DNA of 38,501 bases from Candidatus Mailhella excrementigallinarum (GCA_944324075.1 CALUUZ010000030.1:1-38501), one strand, 5' to 3'. Shown: positions 14,178-23,122, counted from the stretch's first letter. Program-made: numbers and translations. The notes: a model not told the origin generated them from the letters alone.

Positions 14178-15863
14178 CTACGGATGCTGGATTAATGTCT
14201 CACGCAGACGATAGCGCCGGGCCTTTCGGACGATGGTGGACTGGCTAACTTTAAGCAGTTTGGCAGCCTTGTAGGTGGAGTGGGTTTCCCTCAGCGCGCG
14301 GCTGATCATCTCCCGCTCAAGGGCTTCCACTGCATCCTGAAGACTGGCAGGCGTCGGGGGAGATTTTGGCATTTCTGAAAGGATATAAGGGGGAAGATCG
14401 CTCAGCGTGAGCTTCTTTTTTTCCAGAGCCATCAGGAAGCGGGTAATGGAGCGAAGTTCACGGATATTGCCGGGCCAGTGATAGGAGCACAGCGCGTTGC
14501 GCAATGTTGGGCTGAGGTATGGCCTTGCTCCGTTTTCCGCCATGGAGTCAAAGAAATGATCCAGAAGGTCGGGAATATCTTCCCGCCGATCCCGCAGGGC
14601 GGGAAGCTCAATGGCAATGACGCGCAGCCGGTAAAACAGATCCTGGCGGAATGTTCCCTTTTCCACCATTTTCTCCAGAGACTTGTTGGTGGCGGCAATG
14701 ATACGCACGTCTGAACGGATATTCACCGTTCCTCCCACCCGTCGGAAAGGTTCCCCGTCCAGCACATGGAGCAGGGTTGCCTGAGCGGAGAGAGGCAGTT
14801 CCGCTATTTCGTCGAGGAAGAGCGTGCCTCCGTCCGCCATTTCAAAAACTCCCGGCTTGCCTTTTTTCAGCGCGCCTGTAAACGCCCCTGAATCATATCC
14901 GAACAGTTCCGATTCCAGCAGAGAAGAGGGAATGGCCCCGCAGTTCAGGGAAATGAAGCTCAGCTCCTTGCGGGGGCTTGCCTGGTGGATGGCCTTGGCC
15001 GTCATGGTCTTGCCGGTGCCTGTTTCGCCCAGCAGCAGAATGGGGGCATCCGTTCGAGCTGCTCTGCCCACGGCTTCCCGAAGCTGCATGGAAGCGGGAG
15101 AAGTTCCGAGAACCCCCATGTCAAGTTCAACGGCATGTCCATAAGGCATATAGGATACAGTGCTTTTCATCGTTTCCAGTTTGAGGCTCATATCCTCCAG
15201 CTCGGTCAGATCCCGTATGATGGCGATGACTTTTACCACGTTGCCGTGTTCGTCAAAAACAGGTGTTGATGTGTTCAGACAGTGTTTTCCATTGGCATAG
15301 TCGTCGAACATGGACACGGAGCGTCTGGCATTCAGGGCATGCAGCGTGACACATACCGAGAATTTTTTCATCTCCATGGCGGTGGTGACATGTTTTCCGA
15401 CAACCTCTTCCGGCACGATATCGGCAATACGCTGCATTGCCTTGTTGACTTGCAGTGTTATGCCATTGCCGTCAATAATCCATATACCGTCGTGGATGGA
15501 GTCGAGCAGGAGAGTCAGAGCCTCTTCATCCAGAATTTTGCCTGCGTCCGGAGAAAAAATCGTATCGGGCAGGAATAGTACATCCAGAAAACGGAAAGGG
15601 ACAAGATTTTGCATGCGGATGGTCATCCAGCGAAGAAGCATGATATTTTTGCCATGTACCGGGCACAGATGTACTCCAATATCCGGCGTATCTGCTGAAA
15701 GAAAACAAAAGTCTTCAGATAAACGGGAGAAGACCTCGGGAAGTGTCTTTCCAGCAGATGAGTCGGGAAATATTTTTTGAAAATATGGTGAGGAGAGGAG
15801 AATCTTCCAGTCTTCAATACGACATACCGCAAAAGCGGGTTGCATCAGCTTTTCTGCATTCAA
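14178..15863 (-). CDS. Sigma-54-dependent transcriptional activator with PAS domain
   Basis: A 561-residue enhancer-binding protein. Residues 1-105 form a divergent sensory region; a PAS domain spans about 115-225; the AAA+ domain carries GETGTGKT (279-286, Walker A), the sigma-54 contact loop GAFTGA (326-331) and GTLFLDE (346-352, Walker B); a Fis-type helix-turn-helix lies at about 520-555. There is no response-regulator receiver, so it probably senses a ligand or redox state directly. The start is TTG at 15863, with GGAGG nine bases before it. Its position upstream of the sigma-54 promoter of ald suggests it controls that operon in response to taurine or a product; this is inference. Confidence 0.92.
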   Translation of the reverse strand: MNAEKLMQPAFAVCRIEDWKILLSSPYFQKIFPDSSAGKTLPEVFSRLSEDFCFLSADTPDIGVHLCPVHGKNIMLLRWMTIRMQNLVPFRFLDVLFLPDTIFSPDAGKILDEEALTLLLDSIHDGIWIIDGNGITLQVNKAMQRIADIVPEEVVGKHVTTAMEMKKFSVCVTLHALNARRSVSMFDDYANGKHCLNTSTPVFDEHGNVVKVIAIIRDLTELEDMSLKLETMKSTVSYMPYGHAVELDMGVLGTSPASMQLREAVGRAARTDAPILLLGETGTGKTMTAKAIHQASPRKELSFISLNCGAIPSSLLESELFGYDSGAFTGALKKGKPGVFEMADGGTLFLDEIAELPLSAQATLLHVLDGEPFRRVGGTVNIRSDVRIIAATNKSLEKMVEKGTFRQDLFYRLRVIAIELPALRDRREDIPDLLDHFFDSMAENGARPYLSPTLRNALCSYHWPGNIRELRSITRFLMALEKKKLTLSDLPPYILSEMPKSPPTPASLQDAVEALEREMISRALRETHSTYKAAKLLKVSQSTIVRKARRYRLRETLIQHP

Positions 15864-16447
15864 TATAAAAAACCTCCGTATGGTTGCAATATTGCGACTT
15901 GTACGGTGTCCTTCATAAACACGATATATAACATTTTTTCATGAACTCTGTAATTAATCAATTACCTGAGCCATATGCATGCCGGGAGGCGCGGACACAG
16001 AAGACAGGTGCCTGCCGCCTTCCGGAGAAGTCCTCCTGAAAGGCTGTTTTCAGGGAAACGCTGATTAAAGCTGTTTTTCCTGCCGAATTAATAAGTTGTC
16101 ATGTGTTTTTGTTTTTTCAAAGAGGCAAAAGCCTCTTGGGGCATGGGGCTGATGTATCCACAGAATAAATCTGCGGCTCCTTAAACCTGGCGGTTCAGCA
16201 TGATCGATTCGCGGGGACGTGATAGCGGCAGCTTTCCGGAAGAGGGGAAAGGCATGCGGGGTTGCGAGGCAGGCACGCACTTTTGCGGGGAAAGACAGTT
16301 CCGGATTCCGCTGCAAACGACTCAAGCCGCCCCGGAGGACGGCGTTGAGGTTCCGTATCAGATGATGACGGGGAAGATACCCCCATTCGCGTCAGACCGG
16401 GGCGGAGTTTTTTTTTCGGCTGTTCTTTCCGTTATCGACGAGCTGCC
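15864..16447. other. Gene-free interval upstream of the activator gene
   Basis: About 580 bases with no credible gene. It includes the probable activator promoter and palindrome (15925-15965), a small hairpin AAGAGGC/GCCTCTT near 16120-16137, and a T-run at 16409-16417 preceded by a weak CCCC/GGGG pairing. The rest holds nothing recognisable. Confidence 0.55.
15925..15965 (-). promoter_or_regulatory. Probable promoter and operator of the activator gene
   Basis: On the minus strand TTACAG (15953-15948), a 17-base spacer and TATATA (15930-15925) form a plausible sigma-70 promoter. The palindrome GTAATT-AATC-AATTAC (15950-15965) overlaps the -35, so binding there would repress it. Confidence 0.4.
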
Positions 16448-17917
16448 TCATTTGTCTTTCCAGTTGGGCACGCAGGACTTGCACAATTCCGAGTCTCCCA
16501 GAATGAGATAGGCGCGTTCATCTTCCGGATAGGAACGTATTGTATTAAGCCGCAGACAATAGAGGCAGAAGCCCAGAGCTACCCATATGCCCAGTACGCA
16601 CCATGAGGGAAAGCTGATTGCGGCAGGAGAAAAGGGCAATACCAGGAGGCAGAGGCAGATGAGAGAGGCTATGCAGCCAAGAACAGCCAGCGGCCTTGTC
16701 GATGCGCTGAACATGTCGCGGCATGTCCCCGCTATGGAATAGGCGGCGAGGGAGGCGAACAGGTAGCCTATGATAGTGCCGATGGACGACATGTCCACGA
16801 CCCAGGACAGAACTTCGCGACCGAAAAAGGGCGCTATGAGCACAATGAGCATGACGAAGTTGAGAGCGTTGGTAGGGGTTTTGTGCTTACCGTGCAGCCT
16901 GCCGAACCAGTCCGGCAGAATATGGGCGCGTCCCATGCTGAACAGGAGGCGTGAACTGGCGATATAGAATCCGTTGATGCCGGTCAGAATGGCGGAGAGT
17001 ACGGCCAGGGCCAGAGGAATGCTGCCGGTTTTGCCCAGGGAAAGTTCTACTGTGTACCCGGTATGCCAGACAATGGACGCATCGGCTGTCAGAGAGGGCC
17101 AGGGCATGACGACGCCCACGGCCAGGGTGACGGCGGAGTAGACGAGAATACCGCACACGATGGAGAGTATCATCAGACCTGTGCCCTTGGAGGGCGGGAA
17201 CTTGAATTCTTCCGCCGCCTGCGGGATGGTGTCAAAGCCCACGAAAAGCCAGGGGGCAATGGCTGTTACTGCCGCTATGGACGCCAGTGCGGATTTGTCG
17301 GGGGCAAACCACGGACTCAGATTTTCCAGACGGCTGTCAGGCGCGCTCAGGGCCCCGACGACGATGACGATGACGCCGACGGCAAGAATGACCGCCAAAA
17401 GAACCTGGACCTTGCCGACAATATCCGCGCCGCAGTAGTTGAGCAGCCAGAAGATGACAAGCACAGCTTCCAGCATGAACAGTTCGCCCGCGTGGATGTC
17501 CCATCCGGCAATGGTGTACATGTGCCCGATTTCCAGAACGCCGGGGAGAAGAAAGCGCGTCAGCAGGACAATGGCCGTGGCGTTGAGGGCGATGATGCTC
17601 AGGTAGCCGAGAACCAGGGCCCACCCGCAGATGAATGACAGCGTAGGGCCGAAGGCGGCGTAGGAGAAGGCGAAAACTCCCCCGGCCACGGGATGGCATC
17701 CTACGAGTCTCCCATAGGTCAGGGCCACGAATGTGAGCATGAGGCCTCCCAGCACGAAACCGATGCAGGCCCCGATGGGACCGGAGCCGGGCAGAAAGCG
17801 AAGACCGGGCATGATGAATGCCCCCCAGCCGATGATCGCGCCAAACGCCAGAGCCCATATGGACAGTGGCGACATGCTTTTTTCCAGATTTTGGCGTTCA
17901 GTGTGGGGGTGTGGCAT
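16448..17917 (-). CDS. APC-superfamily amino acid permease
   Basis: A 489-residue integral membrane transporter with about 12 helices. The first helix carries the APC signature GAIIGWGAFIMPG, where backbone atoms bind the amino or carboxyl group of the substrate. The ATG at 17917 has AAAGGAGG upstream; the longer open frame to 18190 has no membrane character and is excluded. It is encoded next to the taurine operon and its activator, so it could import taurine or export/exchange alanine. The sequence alone does not fix the substrate. Confidence 0.85.
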   Translation of the reverse strand: MPHPHTERQNLEKSMSPLSIWALAFGAIIGWGAFIMPGLRFLPGSGPIGACIGFVLGGLMLTFVALTYGRLVGCHPVAGGVFAFSYAAFGPTLSFICGWALVLGYLSIIALNATAIVLLTRFLLPGVLEIGHMYTIAGWDIHAGELFMLEAVLVIFWLLNYCGADIVGKVQVLLAVILAVGVIVIVVGALSAPDSRLENLSPWFAPDKSALASIAAVTAIAPWLFVGFDTIPQAAEEFKFPPSKGTGLMILSIVCGILVYSAVTLAVGVVMPWPSLTADASIVWHTGYTVELSLGKTGSIPLALAVLSAILTGINGFYIASSRLLFSMGRAHILPDWFGRLHGKHKTPTNALNFVMLIVLIAPFFGREVLSWVVDMSSIGTIIGYLFASLAAYSIAGTCRDMFSASTRPLAVLGCIASLICLCLLVLPFSPAAISFPSWCVLGIWVALGFCLYCLRLNTIRSYPEDERAYLILGDSELCKSCVPNWKDK

Positions 17918-18889
17918 GACTTCCTCCTTTGGGTTGGTACATACAAATCTCTGGGAGATTTCCAGAGATGTCGCTTGTTGCTGGGGGTGATCACAGAGGA
18001 GCTGGGCCGGCCGGCGCTTCGCATGTGTGCATGGATTTTTTTTGCCAGTATGGAAGAGGGAACGGCACGGTTTGCGGCAAGAAGCATAAAAGTTCTGCCG
18101 AGAGAGGTTCTCTGAATCTGCCGGGAGGAAAACCCGGATACGGAGCAACCGATGCCGGATGACGACAGATATCATGCAAAAAACAGGCAATTTGTTTTTT
18201 ATGCTGTTATGTCAGCGTATTATCGCTGATTTTAAGATGACGGGGATCATGTACGGCAGACAAGCGAGATGGCCTGGTGAGGCTGAATTGCATTGGATAT
18301 TCTGCCTGCGCAGCAGATGTGCAATATGGAATTATTTATAATATATTGAAATAAATAAATAAAAAGAACAAGGTCGTGAAAGTTCCGGCAGCCGGGCTGA
18401 AAAGACGGAACGACTGAGGGTGCTGAAAAAATGATGATGGGCAGATTTGTCGCGGAGAATGGCATGCAATATATTTATTTAAAAGAGAAAATATAATTCA
18501 GATGTGGTTCGGCCCACAGCGGGGAAGGCATATGCACGGCGCTGTTTTCATCTCTTCCGGGATATTATGCCGCTGAAATGTCCGCCGCTTTGCCCCTCCT
18601 GCCTGCTGGAGTCCGTCCGCCTGATTGTTCTTCGGACGGCTGCCGCAGGTGAACTGCCGCGGCAGCCGGATATGGAGGCGCGACGGAGTTTCGGCCTGTT
18701 CGACTCCGGAGGACTTTCAAAACGGACATGGGCCGGCGTTTCTCATGTTGCAGTCTGTTTCTGTTGAGGTGTATAAGAAAAAAACGCTTCAAAAGCCCGG
18801 GGAGTGTGCAGCGGATAGTTTTCCGTATGGACGGAGCAGCATGGGGTTGTTTCGCCGGATGCCGCACCCGATATGCACGGGAGGTCAAT
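17918..18889. other. Long regulatory interval between permease and GlcG-like gene
   Basis: About 970 bases between divergent genes with no credible ORF. It holds an inverted repeat close to the permease start (17947-17969), two very AT-rich patches (18326-18364 and 18467-18500) likely to contain promoters or binding sites, and GC-rich palindromic sequence at 18600-18725 (for example GCCGCGGCAGCC) faintly like the dispersed repeats. No sigma-54 motif was found here. Confidence 0.55.
17947..17969 (-). promoter_or_regulatory. Inverted repeat upstream of the permease gene
   Basis: ATCTCTGG (17947-17954) and CCAGAGAT (17962-17969) are perfect arms around seven bases, 30 bases before the permease start. 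It could be an operator or a hairpin in the mRNA leader. Confidence 0.45.
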
Positions 18890-19384
18890 ATGCGTCGTAT
18901 TCTTTTCTCTTTGGCTCTTGTTCTCGCGCTGGCGGTTCCCGCCTCTGCCGCTGTGGACACCAGCAAACTCCAACTGCCCGGAGATCTGACCCTGGAGCAG
19001 GCTCAGAAAGTCATGGAAGGCGCGCTTGCCTTTGCGGTGAAACAGGGCGTGCCCATGAATATCACCATTGTCGATGCGGGGGGAAACCTCAAGGCATTTT
19101 ACCGCATGGACGGAGCTTTCCTCGGAAGCGTTGACGTTTCCATGAAGAAGGCCAGGACCGCGCGCATGTTCAATATGTCCACCGCCCAGCTCGGGGCGGC
19201 CTCACAGCCCGGTCAGGAGCTTTTTGGTATTGAGGTGACGAACGGTGGTCTGGTCATCTTTGGCGGCGGCGAGCTGCTGAAGGACAAGAATGGCGTTATT
19301 GTCGGAGCCATCGGCGTGAGCGGCGGTTCCGTGCAGGAGGATACCAATGTGGCCAGAGCCGGAGTCGAGGCACTGAACAAATAG
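18890..19384 (+). CDS. Exported GlcG/HbpS-family protein
   Basis: A 164-residue protein with a clear signal peptide (MRRILFSLALVLALAVPASAA, cleavage near residue 21) followed by a single GlcG/HbpS (DUF336) domain: LTLEQAQKVMEGAL, MNITIVDAGGNLKAFYRMDGA and the glycine-rich GGGELLKDKNGVIVGAIGVSGG. Family members bind haem or small ligands and often accompany catabolic operons. ATG 18890 with GGGAGG five bases upstream; the frame is open to 18728 but that part is not signal-like. A strong terminator follows. The role beside taurine genes is unknown. Confidence 0.88.
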   Translation: MRRILFSLALVLALAVPASAAVDTSKLQLPGDLTLEQAQKVMEGALAFAVKQGVPMNITIVDAGGNLKAFYRMDGAFLGSVDVSMKKARTARMFNMSTAQLGAASQPGQELFGIEVTNGGLVIFGGGELLKDKNGVIVGAIGVSGGSVQEDTNVARAGVEALNK

Positions 19385-19403
19385 ACGCTGTTTTCCACGG
19401 CGT

Positions 19404-19475
19404 GCGGCGGCCCGGCAGCGGGCCGCCGCTGCCCCCCCGCATCTTTCTCTCCGGGAGAGAAAGATGCGGGGGTTT
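19404..19475 (+). terminator. Double-hairpin terminator after the GlcG-like gene
   Basis: GCGGCGGCCCG/CGGGCCGCCGC (19404-19414, 19419-19429) is followed by a perfect 17-bp stem, 19434-19450 with 19456-19472, and then TTT. The long stem makes termination efficient; it may work in both directions. Confidence 0.88.
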
Positions 19476-19682
19476 CTGTTGCGGAGGCGCCGGCGTGCTT
19501 CCGTCCCGGAAAAAGACGGTGCGGGGATTGAGTTTTTTCATTTATGGCCGATAGAATATGGAGAAATCTGTTTGACTTTGTCGGGGAGAGGCGTCGAGAG
19601 GCTCCCCTGACCGTGGTTCGGACAAAGCCGCATGTCCGTTGCAGCAGCCTTTTTCCACGGCAGAGCGAACATGGTGAAGAAC
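19476..19682. other. Gap before the chemoreceptor
   Basis: About 200 bases with no gene. An open frame from 19544 joins the chemoreceptor, but its start lies upstream of the consensus promoter at 19683 and its sequence is not membrane-like, so it is taken as non-coding. Confidence 0.6.
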
Positions 19683-19710
19683 TTGACACTCTTTGTGACG
19701 GTCATATAAT
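19683..19710 (+). promoter_or_regulatory. Consensus sigma-70 promoter of the chemoreceptor
   Basis: TTGACA (19683-19688), 16 bases, TATAAT (19705-19710): both hexamers match the consensus exactly. Transcription would start near 19717, about 22 bases before the ATG at 19739. This fixes the gene start. Confidence 0.85.
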
Positions 19711-19738
19711 CGGAACAATTCTTGTTTGGGGGGATGTC

Positions 19739-21445
19739 ATGTCTGTCGGAATGCGTCATTTTGCCATTGTGGGGCTTGCCATGGCCCTGCTGATTGCCGG
19801 AATGCTTGTGCCATCACGGGAAATTGCGCTGGTGTGCGGGGCGGGAGCCCTGGTATGCATGCTTCTTGCCGTTATCATCGTGCGGACGGGGGTCAGCATG
19901 CCTCTGGCGAGCCTAGCCGCCTGGCGGAAAAGGGACTCCGACACAGGTGAGCTTTCGTCCGTTCCGGAGAACCTCGGGCGTGATTTTGCGGAACTGGGCG
20001 CTGTCATGGAAAGTTCGCTGCGGGAGTGTGCCGGATTGCGCGCAGCATGTGAGCAGGAGCGTACTCGCGCCGAAACGGCTGAACAGGCTCAGGAACGTAA
20101 CAGGGAAGAACTGGCCGCATTGCGGGAACAGATCGGGAAGGACGCAGAACTGAGACATTCCATGGCGGACAAGGTTCAGACGCTGTTTTCCCTGTACTGG
20201 TCTCTGGTGCATCCTCTTGCCAAGCTGGTGGGATGCATCGCGCAGGGCGTGGAAGAGCAGCGCTTTCGTTTGGATGAGACAAGCGGGGCGATGTCGCATA
20301 TCACCGATAATGTGGAGCATATTGCCGGCAGCGCGAATACCGCTTCGGAACAGGCGCAGGGGTCGCGTGACGTGGCCATCTCCGGAGCCCGGGAACTGCG
20401 CGTGGCCGTGGATTCCATAGATGAAGTCAAGGAGCGCACGCTGACCCTGAAAGATGCCATGAACAGCCTGGGACAGAAGGCCGAGGCCATCGGGCAGGTG
20501 GTGGGCTTCATTAATGATGTTGCCGATCAGACCAATCTGCTGGCTCTGAACGCCGCCATCGAGGCTGCCCGCGCCGGGGAAGCCGGGCGCGGATTCGCCG
20601 TGGTGGCGGACGAAGTGCGGAATCTGGCGGAAAAAACCATGCAGGCGACCAAGGAAGTAACCGAAGCTGTTTCCAGCATCCAGCGCCAGACGCAGGAAAC
20701 CATTGCCGCTGTGGACAGTTCCGCCGAGCAGACAGTGCGGAGCGCGGAAAGGGCGAGTTCCGCAGGGACTTCCATGGAAGCCATAGTGCAGAATATGGAG
20801 CGGGCCGCGCAGCAGTTGGAACAGATTGCCCACGCGACGGTTGAGCAGTCTCGCAGCAGTCAGGATACCAATGAGTCGCTGTCCGTCATCAGAGGGGTGG
20901 CGCTGGAAACTTCAAGTCATATGGAGAATTTTACGGCAACACTGGTGAAGCTGACAGGTTCGCTGGAAGATCTTGGTGCTGTCGCCATTGCCCTGAAAAA
21001 TGGAGAACATATACAAAGCCCCGCCGGTGATGTGGTTCAATGGACGGATTCTCTTTCAACGGGAATTTCTCTGATTGACGAGCAGCACAAGATGCTGCTG
21101 AACTATATAAATAATCTGTATCATGCCATGCAGCGCGGGGTGACGGATGATATTCTCCTGAATATTCTGGATGTACTGCATGACTATACCGTATCCCATT
21201 TCAGCACGGAAGAGCAGTTCTTCCTGCATTCTGATTACAAGGATTCGGAAAAGCATCGTGAGATTCACCGCAAGTTTACGTCCAGGATTGCGGAGTTTCG
21301 TGATAACATGAAAAACGGTTCCGCACAGGTCAGCATGGAACTGCTGAATTTTCTCAGGGATTGGCTGATTCATCATATCCAGGGAACTGATCACCAGTAT
21401 GTGGACAGCGTGCAGCGGGCTCTGCGCGAGGAACAGCGGGCCTAG
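19739..21445 (+). CDS. Methyl-accepting chemotaxis protein with hemerythrin domain (DcrH-like)
   Basis: A 568-residue chemoreceptor. Two membrane helices (about 7-24 and 28-49) are separated by only a few residues, so there is no periplasmic sensor. A coiled coil (about 75-140) and the signalling domain follow, with the highly conserved hairpin tip [20 protein letters not shown] near residues 257-280. The C terminus (about 434-560) is a bacteriohemerythrin with [17 protein letters not shown] and HHIQGTD, supplying ligands for a di-iron site that binds oxygen. Known relatives such as Desulfovibrio DcrH drive oxygen avoidance. The stop TAG is the first base triplet of a dispersed repeat. Confidence 0.93.
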   Translation: MSVGMRHFAIVGLAMALLIAGMLVPSREIALVCGAGALVCMLLAVIIVRTGVSMPLASLAAWRKRDSDTGELSSVPENLGRDFAELGAVMESSLRECAGLRAACEQERTRAETAEQAQERNREELAALREQIGKDAELRHSMADKVQTLFSLYWSLVHPLAKLVGCIAQGVEEQRFRLDETSGAMSHITDNVEHIAGSANTASEQAQGSRDVAISGARELRVAVDSIDEVKERTLTLKDAMNSLGQKAEAIGQVVGFINDVADQTNLLALNAAIEAARAGEAGRGFAVVADEVRNLAEKTMQATKEVTEAVSSIQRQTQETIAAVDSSAEQTVRSAERASSAGTSMEAIVQNMERAAQQLEQIAHATVEQSRSSQDTNESLSVIRGVALETSSHMENFTATLVKLTGSLEDLGAVAIALKNGEHIQSPAGDVVQWTDSLSTGISLIDEQHKMLLNYINNLYHAMQRGVTDDILLNILDVLHDYTVSHFSTEEQFFLHSDYKDSEKHREIHRKFTSRIAEFRDNMKNGSAQVSMELLNFLRDWLIHHIQGTDHQYVDSVQRALREEQRA

Positions 21446-21566
21446 AGCATTTCGCCATTGAAATGTTCTACGGAGTCGAGCAGGGCGAGCCTCCGGCGGA
21501 GGCGTGAAACCTGCGGGCCAGAACACAGGGCCTGGTCGGCAGATATGTTCGAAAGCAACACGCTCT
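21443..21566 (+). repeat. Dispersed intergenic repeat, copy 4
   Basis: TAGAGCATTTCGCC... to ...CAACACGCTCT. The first three bases are the stop codon of the chemoreceptor. It keeps the end palindrome AGAGCATTTC/GAAATGTTCT, CGGAGTCGAGCAGGGCGAG and the CCTGCGGGCC region, but lacks the middle block of full copies. Confidence 0.8.
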
Positions 21567-21582
21567 GGTGAGAGCGTGTTGC
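21555..21582. repeat. Perfect 12-bp hairpin at the end of repeat copy 4
   Basis: GCAACACGCTCT (21555-21566) and AGAGCGTGTTGC (21571-21582) around GGTG. It doubles the right end of the repeat as an inverted copy. No T-run follows, so it is not a typical terminator. Confidence 0.65.
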
Positions 21583-21630
21583 GTCTGAAAAAATCTCTGC
21601 CGTCAGAAAAACTGATCGGTTCCAGAGAAG

Positions 21631-21671
21631 AAAGCTCCCCGTTTTCTCACAGGAAAACGGGGAGCTTTCTT
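21631..21671. terminator. Bidirectional terminator between chemoreceptor and ubiE
   Basis: A perfect 16-bp stem, 21631-21646 with 21653-21668, starts with AAAGCTCCCC and ends with GGGGAGCTTT, around TCACAG. It can serve the chemoreceptor on the plus strand and the methyltransferase on the minus strand. Confidence 0.88.
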
Positions 21672-21720
21672 CATCAACTGCTTCCGCGGCGAACGGAGCG
21701 AGACTCTATCCGCAAGGGGA

Positions 21721-22548
21721 TCAGATACCTTTGACCGCAACATGCAGATTCACCACGCCGAATGTCAGGCTGGTGCATCTGACAAAAGGAAAGCCCGCTT
21801 CCCGGAGTTCTTCGCTGAAGTCGGCAGGACGGGGAAAGTTTTCCACCGTGTCGGCAAGGTAGGCATAGGCTTCGGGGTAACTGCAGATCAACCCTGCGAG
21901 GCGGGGCATGATCACACGCAGATACCAGTGGTAGAAGGGACCGAACAGGGGCGTTTCCACCGGGGCGAATTCAAGGACGCAGGCTCGTCCGCCCGGGACG
22001 AGCACGCGGTGCATTTCCTTCAGCGCGTCTGCACGCGGACGTACGTTGCGGATGCCGAAGGCCATGGTCACGGCGTCGAACGAGGCATCAGGCAGGGGGA
22101 GGCATCGAGCGTCGGCCACCAGGGGAGAGATGCGCTCTTTCAGAGGGCCTTTTGCCTTGCGTTCCATGCCGAAATCCAGCATGGGACCGCAGATGTCGGC
22201 CGCCACAACGCTGAGCCCGGGATGGCGTCGGCACAGGGCGATGCTTACGTCCAGGGTTCCGGCGGCAAGATCCAGCACCCTGCGCGTGGGGCCGGGCACT
22301 ATGGCACGGACGAGATGGCGCCGCCACCAGAAATCCAGCCCCAGGCTGAATGCATGATTTTGCAGATCATACCACGGCGTCAGGCGGCCGAACATATCAC
22401 TGACGGCCCGGGTATGGGCGTCGGCGGAATCTGCATCTGCGTCCGGGGAGTTCTGGTTCTCCGGAGAAAAGATATCCCTGTTCTCCTCCAGGGGAGGCGT
22501 GGTTTCAGACGCGGCAGAATCTGGCAGGAGCTTCTTGCGTTCGCTCAT
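21721..22548 (-). CDS. ubiE: UbiE/MenG-family quinone C-methyltransferase
   Basis: A 275-residue S-adenosylmethionine methyltransferase of the UbiE family, which methylates demethylmenaquinone in the last step of menaquinone synthesis. Seen are VSDMFGRLTPWYDLQNHAFS (about 50-70), motif I VLDLAAGTLDVSIAL, ADICGPML, and AFGIRNVRPRADALKEMHRVLVPGGR, all family hallmarks. Motif I has GTLD where GTGD is usual. A 45-residue acidic N-terminal extension is odd; ATG 22548 has AAGGAC upstream, so it seems real. Menaquinone is needed for anaerobic respiration in this group. Confidence 0.88.
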   Translation of the reverse strand: MSERKKLLPDSAASETTPPLEENRDIFSPENQNSPDADADSADAHTRAVSDMFGRLTPWYDLQNHAFSLGLDFWWRRHLVRAIVPGPTRRVLDLAAGTLDVSIALCRRHPGLSVVAADICGPMLDFGMERKAKGPLKERISPLVADARCLPLPDASFDAVTMAFGIRNVRPRADALKEMHRVLVPGGRACVLEFAPVETPLFGPFYHWYLRVIMPRLAGLICSYPEAYAYLADTVENFPRPADFSEELREAGFPFVRCTSLTFGVVNLHVAVKGI

Positions 22549-22672
22549 CGGTTGTCGTCCTTAAGGTATGAGATCGGAAGTCCGCCGGGTCTGGCGCCGC
22601 GTCCCGGCCCTGGAGGGCGCGCCTTCGCATCCGCCGTGCAGCCTGAGGGCATCGGCTCGCGGACATGCCCGG

Positions 22673-22876
22673 TTGAAAAAATGCTCTGCGGAGTCGGGCA
22701 GGGCGAGACTCATCTCCGCTCTCCTTATCCGCAGGCGTTACGCGCTGACGGCCGTGCGCCGCGAAACCGGAGCAGCCGCAATTCACCTGCGGCGTCAGGC
22801 TCCGGTGGAGGCGTGAAACCTGCGAGACGGAACACGGGAGCTGGCCGGAAGATATTTTCAAATGCAAAACGCTCTA
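22673..22876 (+). repeat. Dispersed intergenic repeat, copy 5 (full length)
   Basis: About 200 bp: end sequence GAAAAAATGCTCTGCGGAGTC, then the CTCATCTCCGCTCTCCTTATC block, GGAGCAGCCGCAATT, GGCGTCAGGCTCCGGTGG, AGGCGTGAAACCTGCG and finally TTTTCAAATGCAAAACGCTCTA. On the minus strand the last bases read TAGAGCGTTTTGC, and this TAG is the stop codon of the 58-residue gene at 22874-23050. Confidence 0.85.
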
Positions 22877-23050
22877 GTTCAGTCCCTGCTGCTGAAGGCG
22901 TTTTCCGCCTTCCAGCATGGTATCCAGTACAACCCTGTACAGGGCAGGGAAAATTTCACCGAAATTGGCGGGAGAAAGCCGCTGTGTTTCGATGAACTTG
23001 ACGGCGATTTCCTTGCTGACCTGCAGGGCCTCTTTTTCCATTCTGTCCAT
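22874..23050 (-). CDS. Small conserved-looking protein of 58 residues, function unknown
   Basis: On the minus strand an ATG at 23050, preceded by GAGGAG, opens a frame of 58 codons ending in TAG. The product begins MDRMEKEALQVSKEIAVKF and ends in GKRLQQQGLN; it is amphipathic and helical, with no membrane segment. The good ribosome site, charge pattern and codon use make it a credible gene. Short proteins with a KEI-VKFIE core are common in proteobacterial genomes, but no function can be given. Its stop codon belongs to the adjoining repeat. Confidence 0.72.
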   Translation of the reverse strand: MDRMEKEALQVSKEIAVKFIETQRLSPANFGEIFPALYRVVLDTMLEGGKRLQQQGLN

Positions 23051-23122
23051 GCGGACTCCTCAGCAGCCGGCGCGTGCCGGGACATGTTCCGTCGCCAAAC
23101 GGCGACAAGAACGGAAGATATT

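Noticed and set aside
16119-16141. Hairpin AAGAGGC/GCCTCTT as a permease terminator
   Set aside because: On the minus strand the stem is followed by A-rich, not T-rich, sequence.
16362-16417. Plus-strand terminator before nine T at 16409-16417
   Set aside because: The preceding CCCC/GGGG pairing is weak and no plus-strand gene precedes it.
16200-16511. A 103-residue plus-strand frame before the permease end
   Set aside because: It overlaps the permease 3' end on the other strand and has no start signals.
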